Part shown: positions 1 through 7,492 of the stretch, one piece after another | Position numbering within the stretch: position 1 is the first letter of the stretch | Layout: every line of letters begins with the position of its first letter | Assembly (NCBI GenBank): GCA_016756855.1 | Contig: JAESPD010000039.1 | Coordinates: forward strand, 1 to 34,523 | Direction of reading: 5' to 3' | Length of the DNA: 34,523 nt | Source of the DNA: a gamma proteobacterium endosymbiont of Lamellibrachia anaximandri | GTDB lineage: Bacteria; Pseudomonadota; Gammaproteobacteria; Chromatiales; Chromatiaceae | The notes under the pieces: model-generated | Seen by the model: the letters and a program-made list of their open reading frames with translations, nothing else | The model's database searches: none | What the model was told of the DNA's origin: nothing | Position numbers and translations under genes: made by a program

Positions 1-123
1 TATGCCGAAGCCTATTGCCGTATCTCCAGCTACTTACAGACCATGGCGAATCAGGGATACAATCCGCTGGTCGCTATTCAGTTGGCGCTTTCTGGTCAGC
101 TTTATGCGGATGGGGGTGAGTAG
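1..123 (+). CDS. Transposase, C-terminal 40 residues (partial at window edge)
   Basis: Frame 1 is open from the first base to a TAG at 121-123 and encodes a tail containing CRISSYLQTM, NPLVAIQLALSG and an acidic end. The pattern of an aromatic/basic helix, a K/N-x-G turn and an ALxxALxG helix is typical of the extreme C-terminus of DDE transposases of the IS66 type. The stop codon lies inside the proposed terminal inverted repeat, so the gene runs to the very end of the element. No catalytic residue is inside the window. A different transposase family is possible. Confidence 0.45.
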   Translation, partial: YAEAYCRISSYLQTMANQGYNPLVAIQLALSGQLYADGGE

Positions 124-127
124 TTAC
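1..127 (+). mobile_element. Right end of an IS66-like insertion sequence
   Basis: The segment holds the C-terminal codons of a transposase and then a terminal sequence ending GGTGAGTAGTTAC at 115-127. Read inward on the other strand this is GTAACTACTCACC. The element near the right edge of the window ends in GTAACTATTCAGCCC, so the two share the terminal GTAACTA.TCA pattern. GTAA-type termini and a short conserved transposase tail fit IS66-like elements, but the family call is recollection rather than a database match. The left end lies outside the window, so target duplication cannot be checked. Confidence 0.5.
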
Positions 128-128
128 A

Positions 129-299
129 GACAAAGAAGCAAAAAAACGTGCAATAAATCGAACTATTTCATACGACGACAAGATGAAAGCAGCGACCGAT
201 ATTACTGATACTCAAGCATTTCTCCGCGACAATGACCCTGATTATGATCCAGAAGAAGACCTTTACAGCGACGACCCTGATTTGGGTGCTCGTGGCTAA
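129..299 (+). pseudogene. Acidic ORF cut at its 5' side by the IS end
   Basis: Directly after the IS end a frame is open from about 120 to a TAA at 297-299. The only ATG is at 183, giving 38 residues. Upstream in-frame codons encode a basic, protein-like stretch (KEAKKRAINRT) with no start codon before the IS boundary. The C-terminal part is very acidic (NDPDYDPEEDLYSDDPD). This looks like the 3' end of a gene interrupted by the insertion sequence, perhaps a small antitoxin-like protein, but I do not recognise the family. It could also be a chance ORF. Confidence 0.3.
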
Positions 300-536
300 G
301 CTTTACGGGTCCATCACCACCTCATATTTTGAATAAATATACTAACCACCTCGCAATCACCAAATCTAGGCGCATCATCAAGCATCACCAGAAACCCCAT
401 CTAGGATCAACGCATCCACTTGATAGTAGTGTGTTTTTTATTCCTTCATCACCAACCTTTCTCTATTAATCGAACACATCCAGTAACGCACGCTACTGGC
501 CGTTTAACACCAAGTTCGATATAGAGGAAAGCATCC
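300..536. other. Non-coding leader upstream of the island operon
   Basis: No convincing gene is seen here. The stretch is A+T-rich. A 6-bp inverted repeat, CCAGTA at 480-485 and TACTGG at 494-499, lies about 40 bases before the alpA start and is a possible operator or transcript hairpin. The alpA ribosome binding site (AGAGGA, about 521-526) lies just downstream of it. Confidence 0.4.
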
Positions 537-758
537 ATGCACAATCTTCCTGAAACCGGCTTCCTTCGGCTTTCACATATCATCGGCAATCCAAAAGCAG
601 ACCCACCAACACCTGCAATTATCCCAGTTGGAAAATCCACATGGTGGGCTGGAGTTTCATCTGGACGATTCCCAAAACCTGTGAAAATTGGTGGCGGTCG
701 CGCAACATTCTGGCGCGTCGAAGACATCCGAGCTTTGATTGAAGAAGCTGGGGAGTAA
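537..758 (+). CDS. alpA: AlpA-family MerR-like DNA-binding regulator
   Basis: This 73-residue protein has the AlpA (phage_AlpA) layout: an N-terminal helix (FLRLSHIIG), a recognition segment around IPVGKSTWWAGVSSGRFPKP at residues 30-48, then a wing and FWRVEDIRALIEE at the C-terminus. AlpA proteins are small winged-helix regulators of P4-like prophages and islands; the founder activates an integrase/excision gene. Here it heads an operon encoding a primase and other island genes, only 6 bases ahead of the next ORF. An AGAGGA ribosome binding site precedes the ATG. No integrase is visible between the IS end and this gene, so it was either lost or lies left of the window. Family call is confident; regulatory target is inferred. 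Confidence 0.85.
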   Translation: MHNLPETGFLRLSHIIGNPKADPPTPAIIPVGKSTWWAGVSSGRFPKPVKIGGGRATFWRVEDIRALIEEAGE

Positions 759-764
759 GAGATC

Positions 765-953
765 ATGACTAGAAAAACAAAAAGCCGCACTGGGGGCAAC
801 CAGGCGGCTAAGAATACTACACGTTACATGTCTCATTCTATCAACATCACATTCAGCATTAAAGCAGCAGTAGTGACAATGGCCCTTAGAGGCTGTATGC
901 CCATGTGTATAGCTGATTGGCTAATCCAGCATGGAGGGATGCGAAATGTTTGA
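765..953 (+). CDS. Small island protein between alpA and primase
   Basis: A 62-residue protein with a basic, polar N-terminus (MTRKTKSRTGGN) and a hydrophobic, cysteine-containing C-terminal half (MALRGCMPMCIADWLIQHGG). A GGGAGTAAGAG ribosome binding site precedes the ATG, and the stop overlaps the next gene's ATG by 8 bases, consistent with translational coupling. I do not recognise the family. Small proteins at this position, between the AlpA regulator and the primase, occur in related islands, and the operon spacing is the main argument that it is real. Confidence 0.6.
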   Translation: MTRKTKSRTGGNQAAKNTTRYMSHSINITFSIKAAVVTMALRGCMPMCIADWLIQHGGMRNV

Positions 954-1833
954 TTTCATTTCACAATTCCGCGATGCAATCCAAGCCTCAGGCTTGATGC
1001 CACCCAATGTCATCGAGCCCGGAAAACTCTACCGCTTCCCCGGTATTGGAAAACGCCACGGAAATACTGCTGGCTGGTGCAAGCTGTTTGATGATGAGCT
1101 GGGCGGTTGCTTCGGCGACTGGTCTTCGGGCTTTTCTGAAAACTGGCATGCAAAGCGGGTCAAGCCCTTTACTACACATGAGCGTGAGGCCTTTAAACAT
1201 CGTGTTGCAGAAGCACGTGCACAAGCCAAAGGAGACCGGGAAATCCAACAGATCAAGGCAGCAAAAAGAGCATCCACGATCTGGAGCGAGGCAACCCTTG
1301 CACCTGACCATTACTCCTACCTGGTCCACAAAGACATCAAGGCGAACGGAGCAATGCTTTACAGGAATGCACTGACGCTCCCTGTGATTGACTTCACTGG
1401 CAAGATGACAAGCCTGCAATTCATCAAGCCTGACGGACAAAAACTGCTGTTATCTGGTGGCCGTAAGCGCGGCTGCTTTATTCATGTAGCTGGCGATATG
1501 AAAGAACCAGACCGAGTGATTATCTGCGAGGGCTGGGCTACAGGTTGCACCCTGGCCGAAGATAATCCCTCGGCACTGGTACTGGCTGCCATAGACGTTG
1601 GCAACCTAAAACCTGTTGCTGTCGCTGCCCGCCGTCGCTTGCCATCTGCCGAATTGGTGATTGCGGGTGACGATGACCGGCTGACGGCTGGCAACCCAGG
1701 AGCCACCAAGGCGCGAGCCGCCGCTATTGCATCGGGAGCCCTGCTGGCCCTTCCTCAATGGCCAGTGGACGCGCCTGAGAACCTTACCGACTTCAACGAT
1801 CTGGCCGCTTGGCTGAAAAGGGAGGCGGTATGA
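946..1833 (+). CDS. Toprim-domain DNA primase of the island
   Basis: This 295-residue protein carries a C-terminal Toprim fold: VIICEGWATG around 191-200 supplies the conserved glutamate (E195) and VIAGDDD around 238-244 the acidic metal-binding cluster. The N-terminal part (FGDWSSGFSENW at about 57-68) resembles the nucleotide/ssDNA-binding front end of P4-alpha-like primases of mobile islands. It would prime replication of the excised element. The ATG at 946 was chosen over 931 because GGAGGG lies 7 bases upstream and the preceding gene ends at 953. It shares an ATGA overlap with the next gene, so the two are co-translated. No helicase domain is fused; the neighbouring DUF3987 protein probably supplies the ATPase-like part. 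Confidence 0.82.
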   Translation: MFDFISQFRDAIQASGLMPPNVIEPGKLYRFPGIGKRHGNTAGWCKLFDDELGGCFGDWSSGFSENWHAKRVKPFTTHEREAFKHRVAEARAQAKGDREIQQIKAAKRASTIWSEATLAPDHYSYLVHKDIKANGAMLYRNALTLPVIDFTGKMTSLQFIKPDGQKLLLSGGRKRGCFIHVAGDMKEPDRVIICEGWATGCTLAEDNPSALVLAAIDVGNLKPVAVAARRRLPSAELVIAGDDDRLTAGNPGATKARAAAIASGALLALPQWPVDAPENLTDFNDLAAWLKREAV

Positions 1834-3353
1834 ATACCACTCTGTTGAACTCCGCCTCGGTACCACAGGAAGAGTGGCCAGAACTGGTGCCATTAGATGC
1901 CCCCAATCTTCCACGCCTGGATCTGGCGTACTTGCCCGACTGGGCCGGTGACTATGCCCGCACCTTGGCTGCCGACACAGAGACTCCGTCAGAGCTTGCT
2001 GCAGGAATGATTCTGGTGACCTGCGCTACCGCTGCCGCACGCCGATTGCGGGTGATGGTGAAGCCGGGTTATTTCGAGCCCTGCAACCTATGGTTTGTGG
2101 TAGCCCTGCCACCTGGTAATCGCAAGAGCGCCGTGCAATCCGCCGCCACAGCTCCGTTGATAGGTTGGGAGCGCGATCAATCCGAATTCATGCAACCAGA
2201 AATCAACCGTATCACCAGCGAGCGCAAGACGTTGGAAGCCCGTGCCAAAGAGAAAAGAAATAAGGCAGCCAAGGAAAAGGATCTCAACAAGGCCAAGGCC
2301 TTGGCGCTAGAGGCTGCTGACCTGGAAGCCGAGTTACCAGAAATCCCGATGCAACCTCAGATATGGACATCCGATGCAACACCAGAACGACTGGGCAGTA
2401 TGCTGGCCGAGCAAGACGAGTGCATGGCGTGGTTGTCATCGGAAGGCGGCGTATTCGACCTGCTGCAAGGTCGATATTCCAACGGCATCCCCAACCTGGA
2501 TCTGGTGTTAAAGGCCCATAGCGGAGACGCGGAGCGAGTAGACCGGGGAAGCCGCCCACCCGTGTTCCTGCGAAGCCCACGTCTGAGCATCGGATTGAGT
2601 CCTCAGCCTGATGTGTTGCGAGGACTGGCCGCCAAACCAGGATTTCGCGGACGTGGTCTACTGGGTCGGTTCCTGTACCTATTGCCGCCTTCACCCCTGG
2701 GTTATCGCACCCTGGAGTCCGTACCGGTGCCTGAGAGCACCCTTAAAGCCTATACAGCGGGAATACGCGCCATGTTGGATTGGGAGCCAGCCACCGATGA
2801 ACACGGCAACGAACAGCCTCATCTGCTGCGCCTGAGCAATGAGGCTTATTCTGAATGGCACGATTTCGCCAAAACCCCCGAAGTACAGATGCGCCCTGGT
2901 GGCGACATGGAGCACTTCACCGACTGGGCGGGAAAAGCACCAGGTGCCGCCGCACGATTAGCTGGGATTCTACACGGGATTAAACACGCACACGACAAAC
3001 CTTGGGAAGCCGTTATCACAGCTGGAACAATGATTGATGCCTTGGAGATCATAGCGGTGATAACGCGTCATAGTCTAGCTACCCTTGACATGATGGGTGC
3101 TGATCCCACCATTGCCGCCGCCCGGCATGTGTGGGACTGGATCGAACGCGGCAGGCTGCCAAGCTTCAGCGTGCGCGAAGCATTCAATGCCCTGCGAGGC
3201 ACCTTCCCCCGCGTGCAGCACATCCGCGACGCACTGGAGGCGCTGGAAGAACGTGGTTACGTGGAAGTCATGGAATCACCAAGAGATGGCCCAGGCCGTC
3301 CTGCATCCCCTACCGTGCGGGTGAGGCAGGAAATCCGGGAGGGGTGGCGATGA
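1830..3353 (+). CDS. DUF3987 (YfjI-type) island protein
   Basis: This 507-residue protein matches the DUF3987/YfjI family found beside Toprim primases on prophages and islands. Visible landmarks are a degenerate P-loop (ALPPGNRKSA, about 92-101), a charged helical stretch rich in K/E/A at about 130-170, and SDATPERLGSMLAE followed by WLSSEGG, a Walker-B-like segment near 190-215. The C-terminus ends in a winged-helix-like segment (AFNALRGTFPRVQHIRDAL). A replication-associated ATPase role is inferred from family and position. The ATG overlaps the primase stop (ATGA) with GGAGG at 1821-1825, and its own stop overlaps the next ATG the same way. An upstream in-frame start at 1809 is less likely. 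Confidence 0.8.
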   Translation: MNTTLLNSASVPQEEWPELVPLDAPNLPRLDLAYLPDWAGDYARTLAADTETPSELAAGMILVTCATAAARRLRVMVKPGYFEPCNLWFVVALPPGNRKSAVQSAATAPLIGWERDQSEFMQPEINRITSERKTLEARAKEKRNKAAKEKDLNKAKALALEAADLEAELPEIPMQPQIWTSDATPERLGSMLAEQDECMAWLSSEGGVFDLLQGRYSNGIPNLDLVLKAHSGDAERVDRGSRPPVFLRSPRLSIGLSPQPDVLRGLAAKPGFRGRGLLGRFLYLLPPSPLGYRTLESVPVPESTLKAYTAGIRAMLDWEPATDEHGNEQPHLLRLSNEAYSEWHDFAKTPEVQMRPGGDMEHFTDWAGKAPGAAARLAGILHGIKHAHDKPWEAVITAGTMIDALEIIAVITRHSLATLDMMGADPTIAAARHVWDWIERGRLPSFSVREAFNALRGTFPRVQHIRDALEALEERGYVEVMESPRDGPGRPASPTVRVRQEIREGWR

Positions 3354-4015
3354 GCTGGCGCGAAGTGTTGGGTGCGGTGAATCCAGTTGATACGCCATAT
3401 ACGCATAATCCGCACAATACGCACAAAAACCCCATGCCGGGTAATTCTGCGAATATTGCGGATTCTGCGGAGGGGAATTCCAAATTATTGGAAGTACTTG
3501 CCACTGCCACCTGCAGCTTGCCTATTACCTCGATAGAGGTACGCGATGCACTGGCGCCGGAAGACATCGATGACTGGCGCAAAGGCAACATCGGCACTGA
3601 AACTATAAAGGCCTTTGCCAGATCGCTGGCACAACGTCTGGAGATGGATATGGGCGAGGTGCCTGCCCACTTCACCGAGAGAGCCATCTGCAAACAATGC
3701 GGGCCAGTCTGGCTGTGGTTTACCGGTGAGGCTCTGGGTTGCCCTTGGTGCTGGAGTCGGACTGCAGACAGACCGATACCACGCCCCCACCCTGTTTGTT
3801 GTGGTGATTGTGCGCACTTCGAACGCATTAATCACCCAAACCTTGGACATTGTGCTAAAGACAAACTGGAGGCAATAGCCGGATTATGGGACACCAGCCA
3901 ACGATATTGCGGAAGGTATCTCTCAAGGCCAGAACAACCAATATGGAGACCGATAGAAAGCGAAAGTGGCAGGAATAAAATAGCCCTACGTAAACCGGTG
4001 GAATGCAATGAGTGA
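3350..4015 (+). CDS. Multi-cysteine (zinc-ribbon-like) island protein
   Basis: A 221-residue protein whose first 45 residues are low-complexity and N/H/P-rich. A helical middle follows, then a cysteine-rich C-terminus: C114xxC117, C131xxC134, C150-C151xxC154, C168 and C187. The paired CxxC motifs suggest at least one structural zinc ribbon and perhaps a second metal site. The frame is open further 5', but the ATG at 3350 gives the ATGA overlap with the upstream gene and a GGGAGGGG ribosome binding site. I cannot name a family. Position after the primase and DUF3987 genes suggests an accessory role in island replication or maintenance, which is inference only. Confidence 0.65.
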   Translation: MSWREVLGAVNPVDTPYTHNPHNTHKNPMPGNSANIADSAEGNSKLLEVLATATCSLPITSIEVRDALAPEDIDDWRKGNIGTETIKAFARSLAQRLEMDMGEVPAHFTERAICKQCGPVWLWFTGEALGCPWCWSRTADRPIPRPHPVCCGDCAHFERINHPNLGHCAKDKLEAIAGLWDTSQRYCGRYLSRPEQPIWRPIESESGRNKIALRKPVECNE

Positions 4016-4373
4016 TGGCTTGATCGAAACAAATGTAGGCAGAACTTCTCCAGCACTACGCCGAAGACTCAAACGCTATTGGCGGATAAGGGATCGCATC
4101 TTTGAAGCATGGGAGAAGGATGAAACTGAGATCAATTATCCACAGCTCCCACCATATCCGAAAGAATGTCGAAATATGATTTGCGGTGCAAAAAACCGGA
4201 ACGGTATGCCCTGTAAGATAAACTATATTTACGGGAATGGTAGGTGCAGGTTTCATGGTGGCCGGAGTACTGGACCCAAGACCACAGAAGGAAAAAAACA
4301 AGCTGCGCTCAATGGTCTACGGCCCAAAAAAAAAGCAAAGCCCATGAAGTGGGTGGGAAATGATGGGTTTTGA
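4008..4373 (+). CDS. HGGxSTGP-motif protein
   Basis: This 121-residue protein contains the signature HGGRSTGPKTTEGKK at about 83-97, preceded by CGAKNRNGMPCK at 59-70 and GRCRFHGG. Together C59, C69, C80 and H83 form a plausible CCCH zinc site. Proteins with this HGGxSTGP motif are common on prophages and integrative islands and are usually annotated only by the motif; their function is not established as far as I know. The ATG overlaps the upstream stop by 8 bases, making it the last gene of the alpA operon. The next gene is convergent. Confidence 0.78.
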   Translation: MSDGLIETNVGRTSPALRRRLKRYWRIRDRIFEAWEKDETEINYPQLPPYPKECRNMICGAKNRNGMPCKINYIYGNGRCRFHGGRSTGPKTTEGKKQAALNGLRPKKKAKPMKWVGNDGF

Positions 4374-4389
4374 CGCGGAATTTTCTGTC

Positions 4390-6354
4390 CTATACCACCT
4401 GATACTGCGGATATGCCATCAATAGCCTACTCCTCCTGCATGTGGCGTTTGAGATCACCGCATGGCGTACCTGCTGAACCAGTGCGCGCCAGCCTTTCTT
4501 CTTGGGCTTTAGGCCGAATTTGCGCTGCAGATCCTCGCTGGCGCGTGGGGCTCGTTCGGAGAAGCGGGGTTTGCCTGAGTCAGGTTTTTCATCTATATTC
4601 TCACTAGGGCCACTGGCCTGTGAGGAGCTGTTAAAGGCTGGGATCGATTCATTTGAGTCGCCCAGGGAACCTTTCAGCTCCTTTTTATTTTTCAGCATGT
4701 GGCTATAGAAACGCTTACCGTCTTTCGCCTCACGGACCACAAATTCAACTTCATATCTTCTATCCCCAACATATACAGACGATCTATAGGTATGGACTGC
4801 CTTAATCTCGCTCCTACCTTTAATGTCAGGCTTTTCTGATACGTGAATACCTGTTTTTATGATGTCCGGAAGCGCGGTTACTGACAGCAGATGATCGCCC
4901 TTTTTGCCTTCTTTGGCTCGATGCCCAAGCGTTTTCTTTACCCCGCTTCTTGGAATTATTACGCTTGCGTCATCGCTTTTTATCTTTACTACAGAATCAA
5001 TAAAGTTTTTGTCAGCAAACTCCCTGACTTTTTTACGCAGTTCAAGTGTATTGCCCCAATCGCCAATAGCATCTAAGTCGGCTTTTGCGGTTTCTTTTGC
5101 AGAAAACACCGCCTTCAGCCCGGCCTTACCTCGTTTTGCGGTATTTACCAAGGGTTGCTGCGCATTCATGCGCTTCCCGGCCAGAGTGATAATCTCGTCA
5201 ACTTCAGCGTCAGAGAAAAACAGATTGGCGCCTGCTTTACGTAAGAACCGCCGAAAGGCGCGGCGAATAGACTGCAAGATGCGTGATAGAACTGGGTCAG
5301 ATACACGGCGTTCCGCCATCACCGCGATGATTTCTATGGCTTCCAGGGACTTCCTTTCTTTTTCAGATAGCTTTGATTTTGGTCCAGCATTCACCCAGCG
5401 GGCGTGAACCTCTTTTTGTATCTCCAGAATGCGCCTGTTCTTCGCCTTGATAAGCTGCTGAATTCGCTTTTCGAGATCACTCCACGCTTTAGGATTGCTC
5501 CAGTTATCTGTTACCACCTCTTCAACGGCGAGATGACCAATACCTTCATGGACCACAAGGATCTTTGCTTGCCTGCTGCTTTTGATTTCATCCGCAAACA
5601 ACCAGATAGTCTCTCCATCGAAAAAACCATCGATTACCATACCTTCCGCCACAGCATCACGCGCCTGTTTCGGGGCTTTGCTGTCTGAGGCGGAGGGTAA
5701 TACCCGAACATCCAGGTCGGCAGGCCAGCCAAGCAACGTTGGCGCAATAGCTTTCTCTACCGCAGAAACAGAAATCCCGGCAACTTGGCCGGGATTCTTG
5801 GGGAAGGAGAAGGATGATCGCCCACCTAGCGACATAATTTGCTGGAAATCACCAAGGAACGCCTGCGCCTGCGCCTCCTCATCGAATACAAACCCAGGCT
5901 TTGCGCCGTTGCCCTTATAGGACGAGTAGTAACCTCCGTGCTTCTTGGCTGCCTCCTTGAGTTCGACAAAAGTTTCTCTGTCTGTGCGCGGCCCCTGAAG
6001 ACGAACGCGCCAAATGTCCATCTCCTTCTTCTTGTGGTATGCCTTCTCTTTGATTGCAGCAGATAAACCGACAACTACAGAATCACCCGACACATCTGCG
6101 ACTGGCCCCCCAGGCGTTGTCGCTACGCTCTCTTCCTTCACCATATCCGCCAGGGATTCAGGATCTCTCAGGTGCGCTACGATTTTCGCGGTAGGGTCGC
6201 TATCGTATTCCCAGTCTTTGCCTGCACTGTTCCAGGATCCACCAAGCTGCCGGAGGGCATTCTTGTGCTGCCAGGTTTTGCCGGCAACAATCCAGGTACT
6301 GTGCATCTGGTCGATGGTGATGCCGCTCTTGTTGAGGATTTCAGCACCAGTCAT
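4390..6354 (-). CDS. Polyvalent phage/island protein remnant with LPD3-like and HExxGH domains
   Basis: A 654-residue fragment-like protein of modular build. About 20-60: a WIVAGKTWQHK...GGSW module. About 112-170: a module with ELKEAAKKHGGYYSSYKG. About 215-280: a segment ending in VVHEGIGHLA (269-274 HEGIGH), resembling the HExxGH metallopeptidase-like segment of very large phage and conjugative polyvalent proteins. About 445-560: an LPD3/Barnase-EndoU-RelE-like nuclease domain (HTYRSSVYVG, YEVEFVVRE, KRFYSH). Family members are often over a thousand residues and continue past this point. Here the last 35 residues look unrelated, and the frame is open 5' of the ATG without another start. 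Probably truncated at both ends. It is convergent with the alpA operon. Confidence 0.6.
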   Translation of the reverse strand: MTGAEILNKSGITIDQMHSTWIVAGKTWQHKNALRQLGGSWNSAGKDWEYDSDPTAKIVAHLRDPESLADMVKEESVATTPGGPVADVSGDSVVVGLSAAIKEKAYHKKKEMDIWRVRLQGPRTDRETFVELKEAAKKHGGYYSSYKGNGAKPGFVFDEEAQAQAFLGDFQQIMSLGGRSSFSFPKNPGQVAGISVSAVEKAIAPTLLGWPADLDVRVLPSASDSKAPKQARDAVAEGMVIDGFFDGETIWLFADEIKSSRQAKILVVHEGIGHLAVEEVVTDNWSNPKAWSDLEKRIQQLIKAKNRRILEIQKEVHARWVNAGPKSKLSEKERKSLEAIEIIAVMAERRVSDPVLSRILQSIRRAFRRFLRKAGANLFFSDAEVDEIITLAGKRMNAQQPLVNTAKRGKAGLKAVFSAKETAKADLDAIGDWGNTLELRKKVREFADKNFIDSVVKIKSDDASVIIPRSGVKKTLGHRAKEGKKGDHLLSVTALPDIIKTGIHVSEKPDIKGRSEIKAVHTYRSSVYVGDRRYEVEFVVREAKDGKRFYSHMLKNKKELKGSLGDSNESIPAFNSSSQASGPSENIDEKPDSGKPRFSERAPRASEDLQRKFGLKPKKKGWRALVQQVRHAVISNATCRRSRLLMAYPQYQVV

Positions 6355-6596
6355 TTCCGATGCCTGACCTTCATCTACGTTGTTTTCTGCTGAACCTCAC
6401 CTCTTACCGGAGCGTTGGTCACTTCGATCGCGTCGAAGAAGTTACCGACTGAAAAAGCTAGAAATATGACTCCACGCAAACCAACTTTAGACTCAACTGT
6501 GTGGAAAGAGCAGACAGAAAATGTTGGTATATTTGTTGGCATATAGATATGTGGTTGTATTATTTTTCTTTATACTACAATGAGATATTTCATGAA

Positions 6597-6618
6597 TTCG
6601 AGTCCGTCCATCGTACCA
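6597..6618 (+). other. tRNA 3'-end-like tract, candidate attR of the island
   Basis: TTCGAGTCCGTCCATCG at 6597-6613 followed by TACCA resembles a T-loop (TTCGAGT), T-stem 3' arm, acceptor 3' arm and CCA end. The 5' flank (CATGA) cannot pair with it, so this is not a whole tRNA. That is expected of a 3'-end duplication left at the far junction of a tRNA-integrated island. The tract is 22 nt where a canonical T-loop-to-CCA segment has 23, which weakens the call. A plus-strand terminator follows at once, as it would after a tRNA gene. Confidence 0.4.
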
Positions 6619-6631
6619 GTTTAGAATCAAA

Positions 6632-6662
6632 GGGTTAGCTAATTTTAGCTAGCCCTTTTTCT
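6632..6662 (+). terminator. Rho-independent terminator
   Basis: A 10-bp stem (GGGTTAGCTA at 6632-6641 with TAGCTAGCCC at 6646-6655, one G-T pair) and a 4-base loop are followed directly by TTTTT and another T-rich run. No plus-strand gene lies upstream within 2 kb except the proposed tRNA remnant. The terminator therefore probably belonged to the gene, likely a tRNA, into which the island integrated. Confidence 0.7.
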
Positions 6663-6815
6663 TTTATTGGCTGGTTAGATGGCACAATAAATCCGCGTTC
6701 GATGCGCCACAACTCCCCAAGTGGTCAGATACCTAATGGCCATTCTACTGATATGGTTACATGTACTATGGTTCAGTATATATGTCGGTTTTTTCGACAG
6801 AGTCAATAGTTCCAT

Positions 6816-7238
6816 ATGAGAAACGCCACTATGGGGAAGCAGGAGCAGTTTCTACTCTTGGAATTCCAAGAACTCCAGGCGAGATATCGGCAGTTAGTTG
6901 ACGATACTGTCTGGCTACAACGGTACGCCCTGATTTTTTCAGGTGCGGTTTGGGCTTGGATTTTTTCTGATTCATCTAAGTCACCTCAGAATTTAGCCGT
7001 GTGGGCTCCTTTTGTAATTACGGTATTGTTTTCTTTAAAGGCCATCATCCTCCATTTTTACGCGCAGCAGATTCACAGATATCTACATAGGGTCGAAGAA
7101 TGGATGGAGCTGGATAATCTGGGCTGGTCTGCAACCCAGAGTAAGATGGGATTTGCAAAATGGTTGTTGGTATTTTGGTTTGTCGTGGCAGCAGTTAATC
7201 TGTCGTTAGCTTTGACCTACCCTCATCTGAAGATGTGA
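6816..7238 (+). CDS. Membrane protein of unknown function, three TM helices
   Basis: A 140-residue protein. An amphipathic N-terminal helix (about 7-30) precedes two close hydrophobic segments (YALIFSGAVWAWIF, about 37-50, and LAVWAPFVITVLFSLKAIIL, about 60-80). A polar helix (IHRYLHRVEEWMEL) and a final segment (WLLVFWFVVAAVNLSLAL) follow. This resembles small cytoplasm-facing membrane proteins of the SLATT/RipA kind in topology only; no diagnostic motif was seen. The start could also be the ATG at 6831; neither has a strong ribosome binding site. It lies just outside the proposed island junction as a single plus-strand gene. Confidence 0.55.
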   Translation: MRNATMGKQEQFLLLEFQELQARYRQLVDDTVWLQRYALIFSGAVWAWIFSDSSKSPQNLAVWAPFVITVLFSLKAIILHFYAQQIHRYLHRVEEWMELDNLGWSATQSKMGFAKWLLVFWFVVAAVNLSLALTYPHLKM

Positions 7239-7435
7239 GAATCACCAAGGTGGAATGAGCCTTCGTTTAATGTGGGTCTCTTGGCTGAAGAGTTTGTTTA
7301 CAGACTAACCTGGGAGCTTTCCATGCTGGCTACGCTGAATTCGGCGGGGTTTTATGTTGTCATCAAATCGTCATACATTTCCAATATAATCTCATTGCCT
7401 ACTTTGGACAGGCAAGGAAAGTCAGTGATGACACC

Positions 7436-7455
7436 CCCCCACAAGGACGTGGGGG
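7436..7455. repeat. Short G/C hairpin
   Basis: CCCCCAC (7436-7442) and GTGGGGG (7449-7455) form a perfect 7-bp stem with a 6-base loop. It lies downstream of the minus-strand channel gene and about 200 bases after the membrane protein. No T-run follows on either strand, so it is not a classic terminator. It may stabilise a 3' end. Confidence 0.45.
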
Positions 7456-7492
7456 AACTTTATATCAGGAAGGTGAATAGTTTTCTTACTTG

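Larger units (their letters stand above)
6355..6815. other. Island boundary region without genes
   Basis: No convincing ORF is seen. The left part continues the open frame of the polyvalent protein for about 15 codons to an in-frame TGA, without a start. The centre is A+T-rich (6520-6600). It is followed by a tRNA-3'-end-like tract and a hairpin terminator, described separately, and by a final A+T-rich stretch before the membrane protein at 6816. Confidence 0.5.

Noticed and set aside
6590-6620. A complete tRNA gene
   Set aside because: Only a 3'-end-like tract is present; no D-arm, anticodon arm or pairing 5' acceptor was found upstream.
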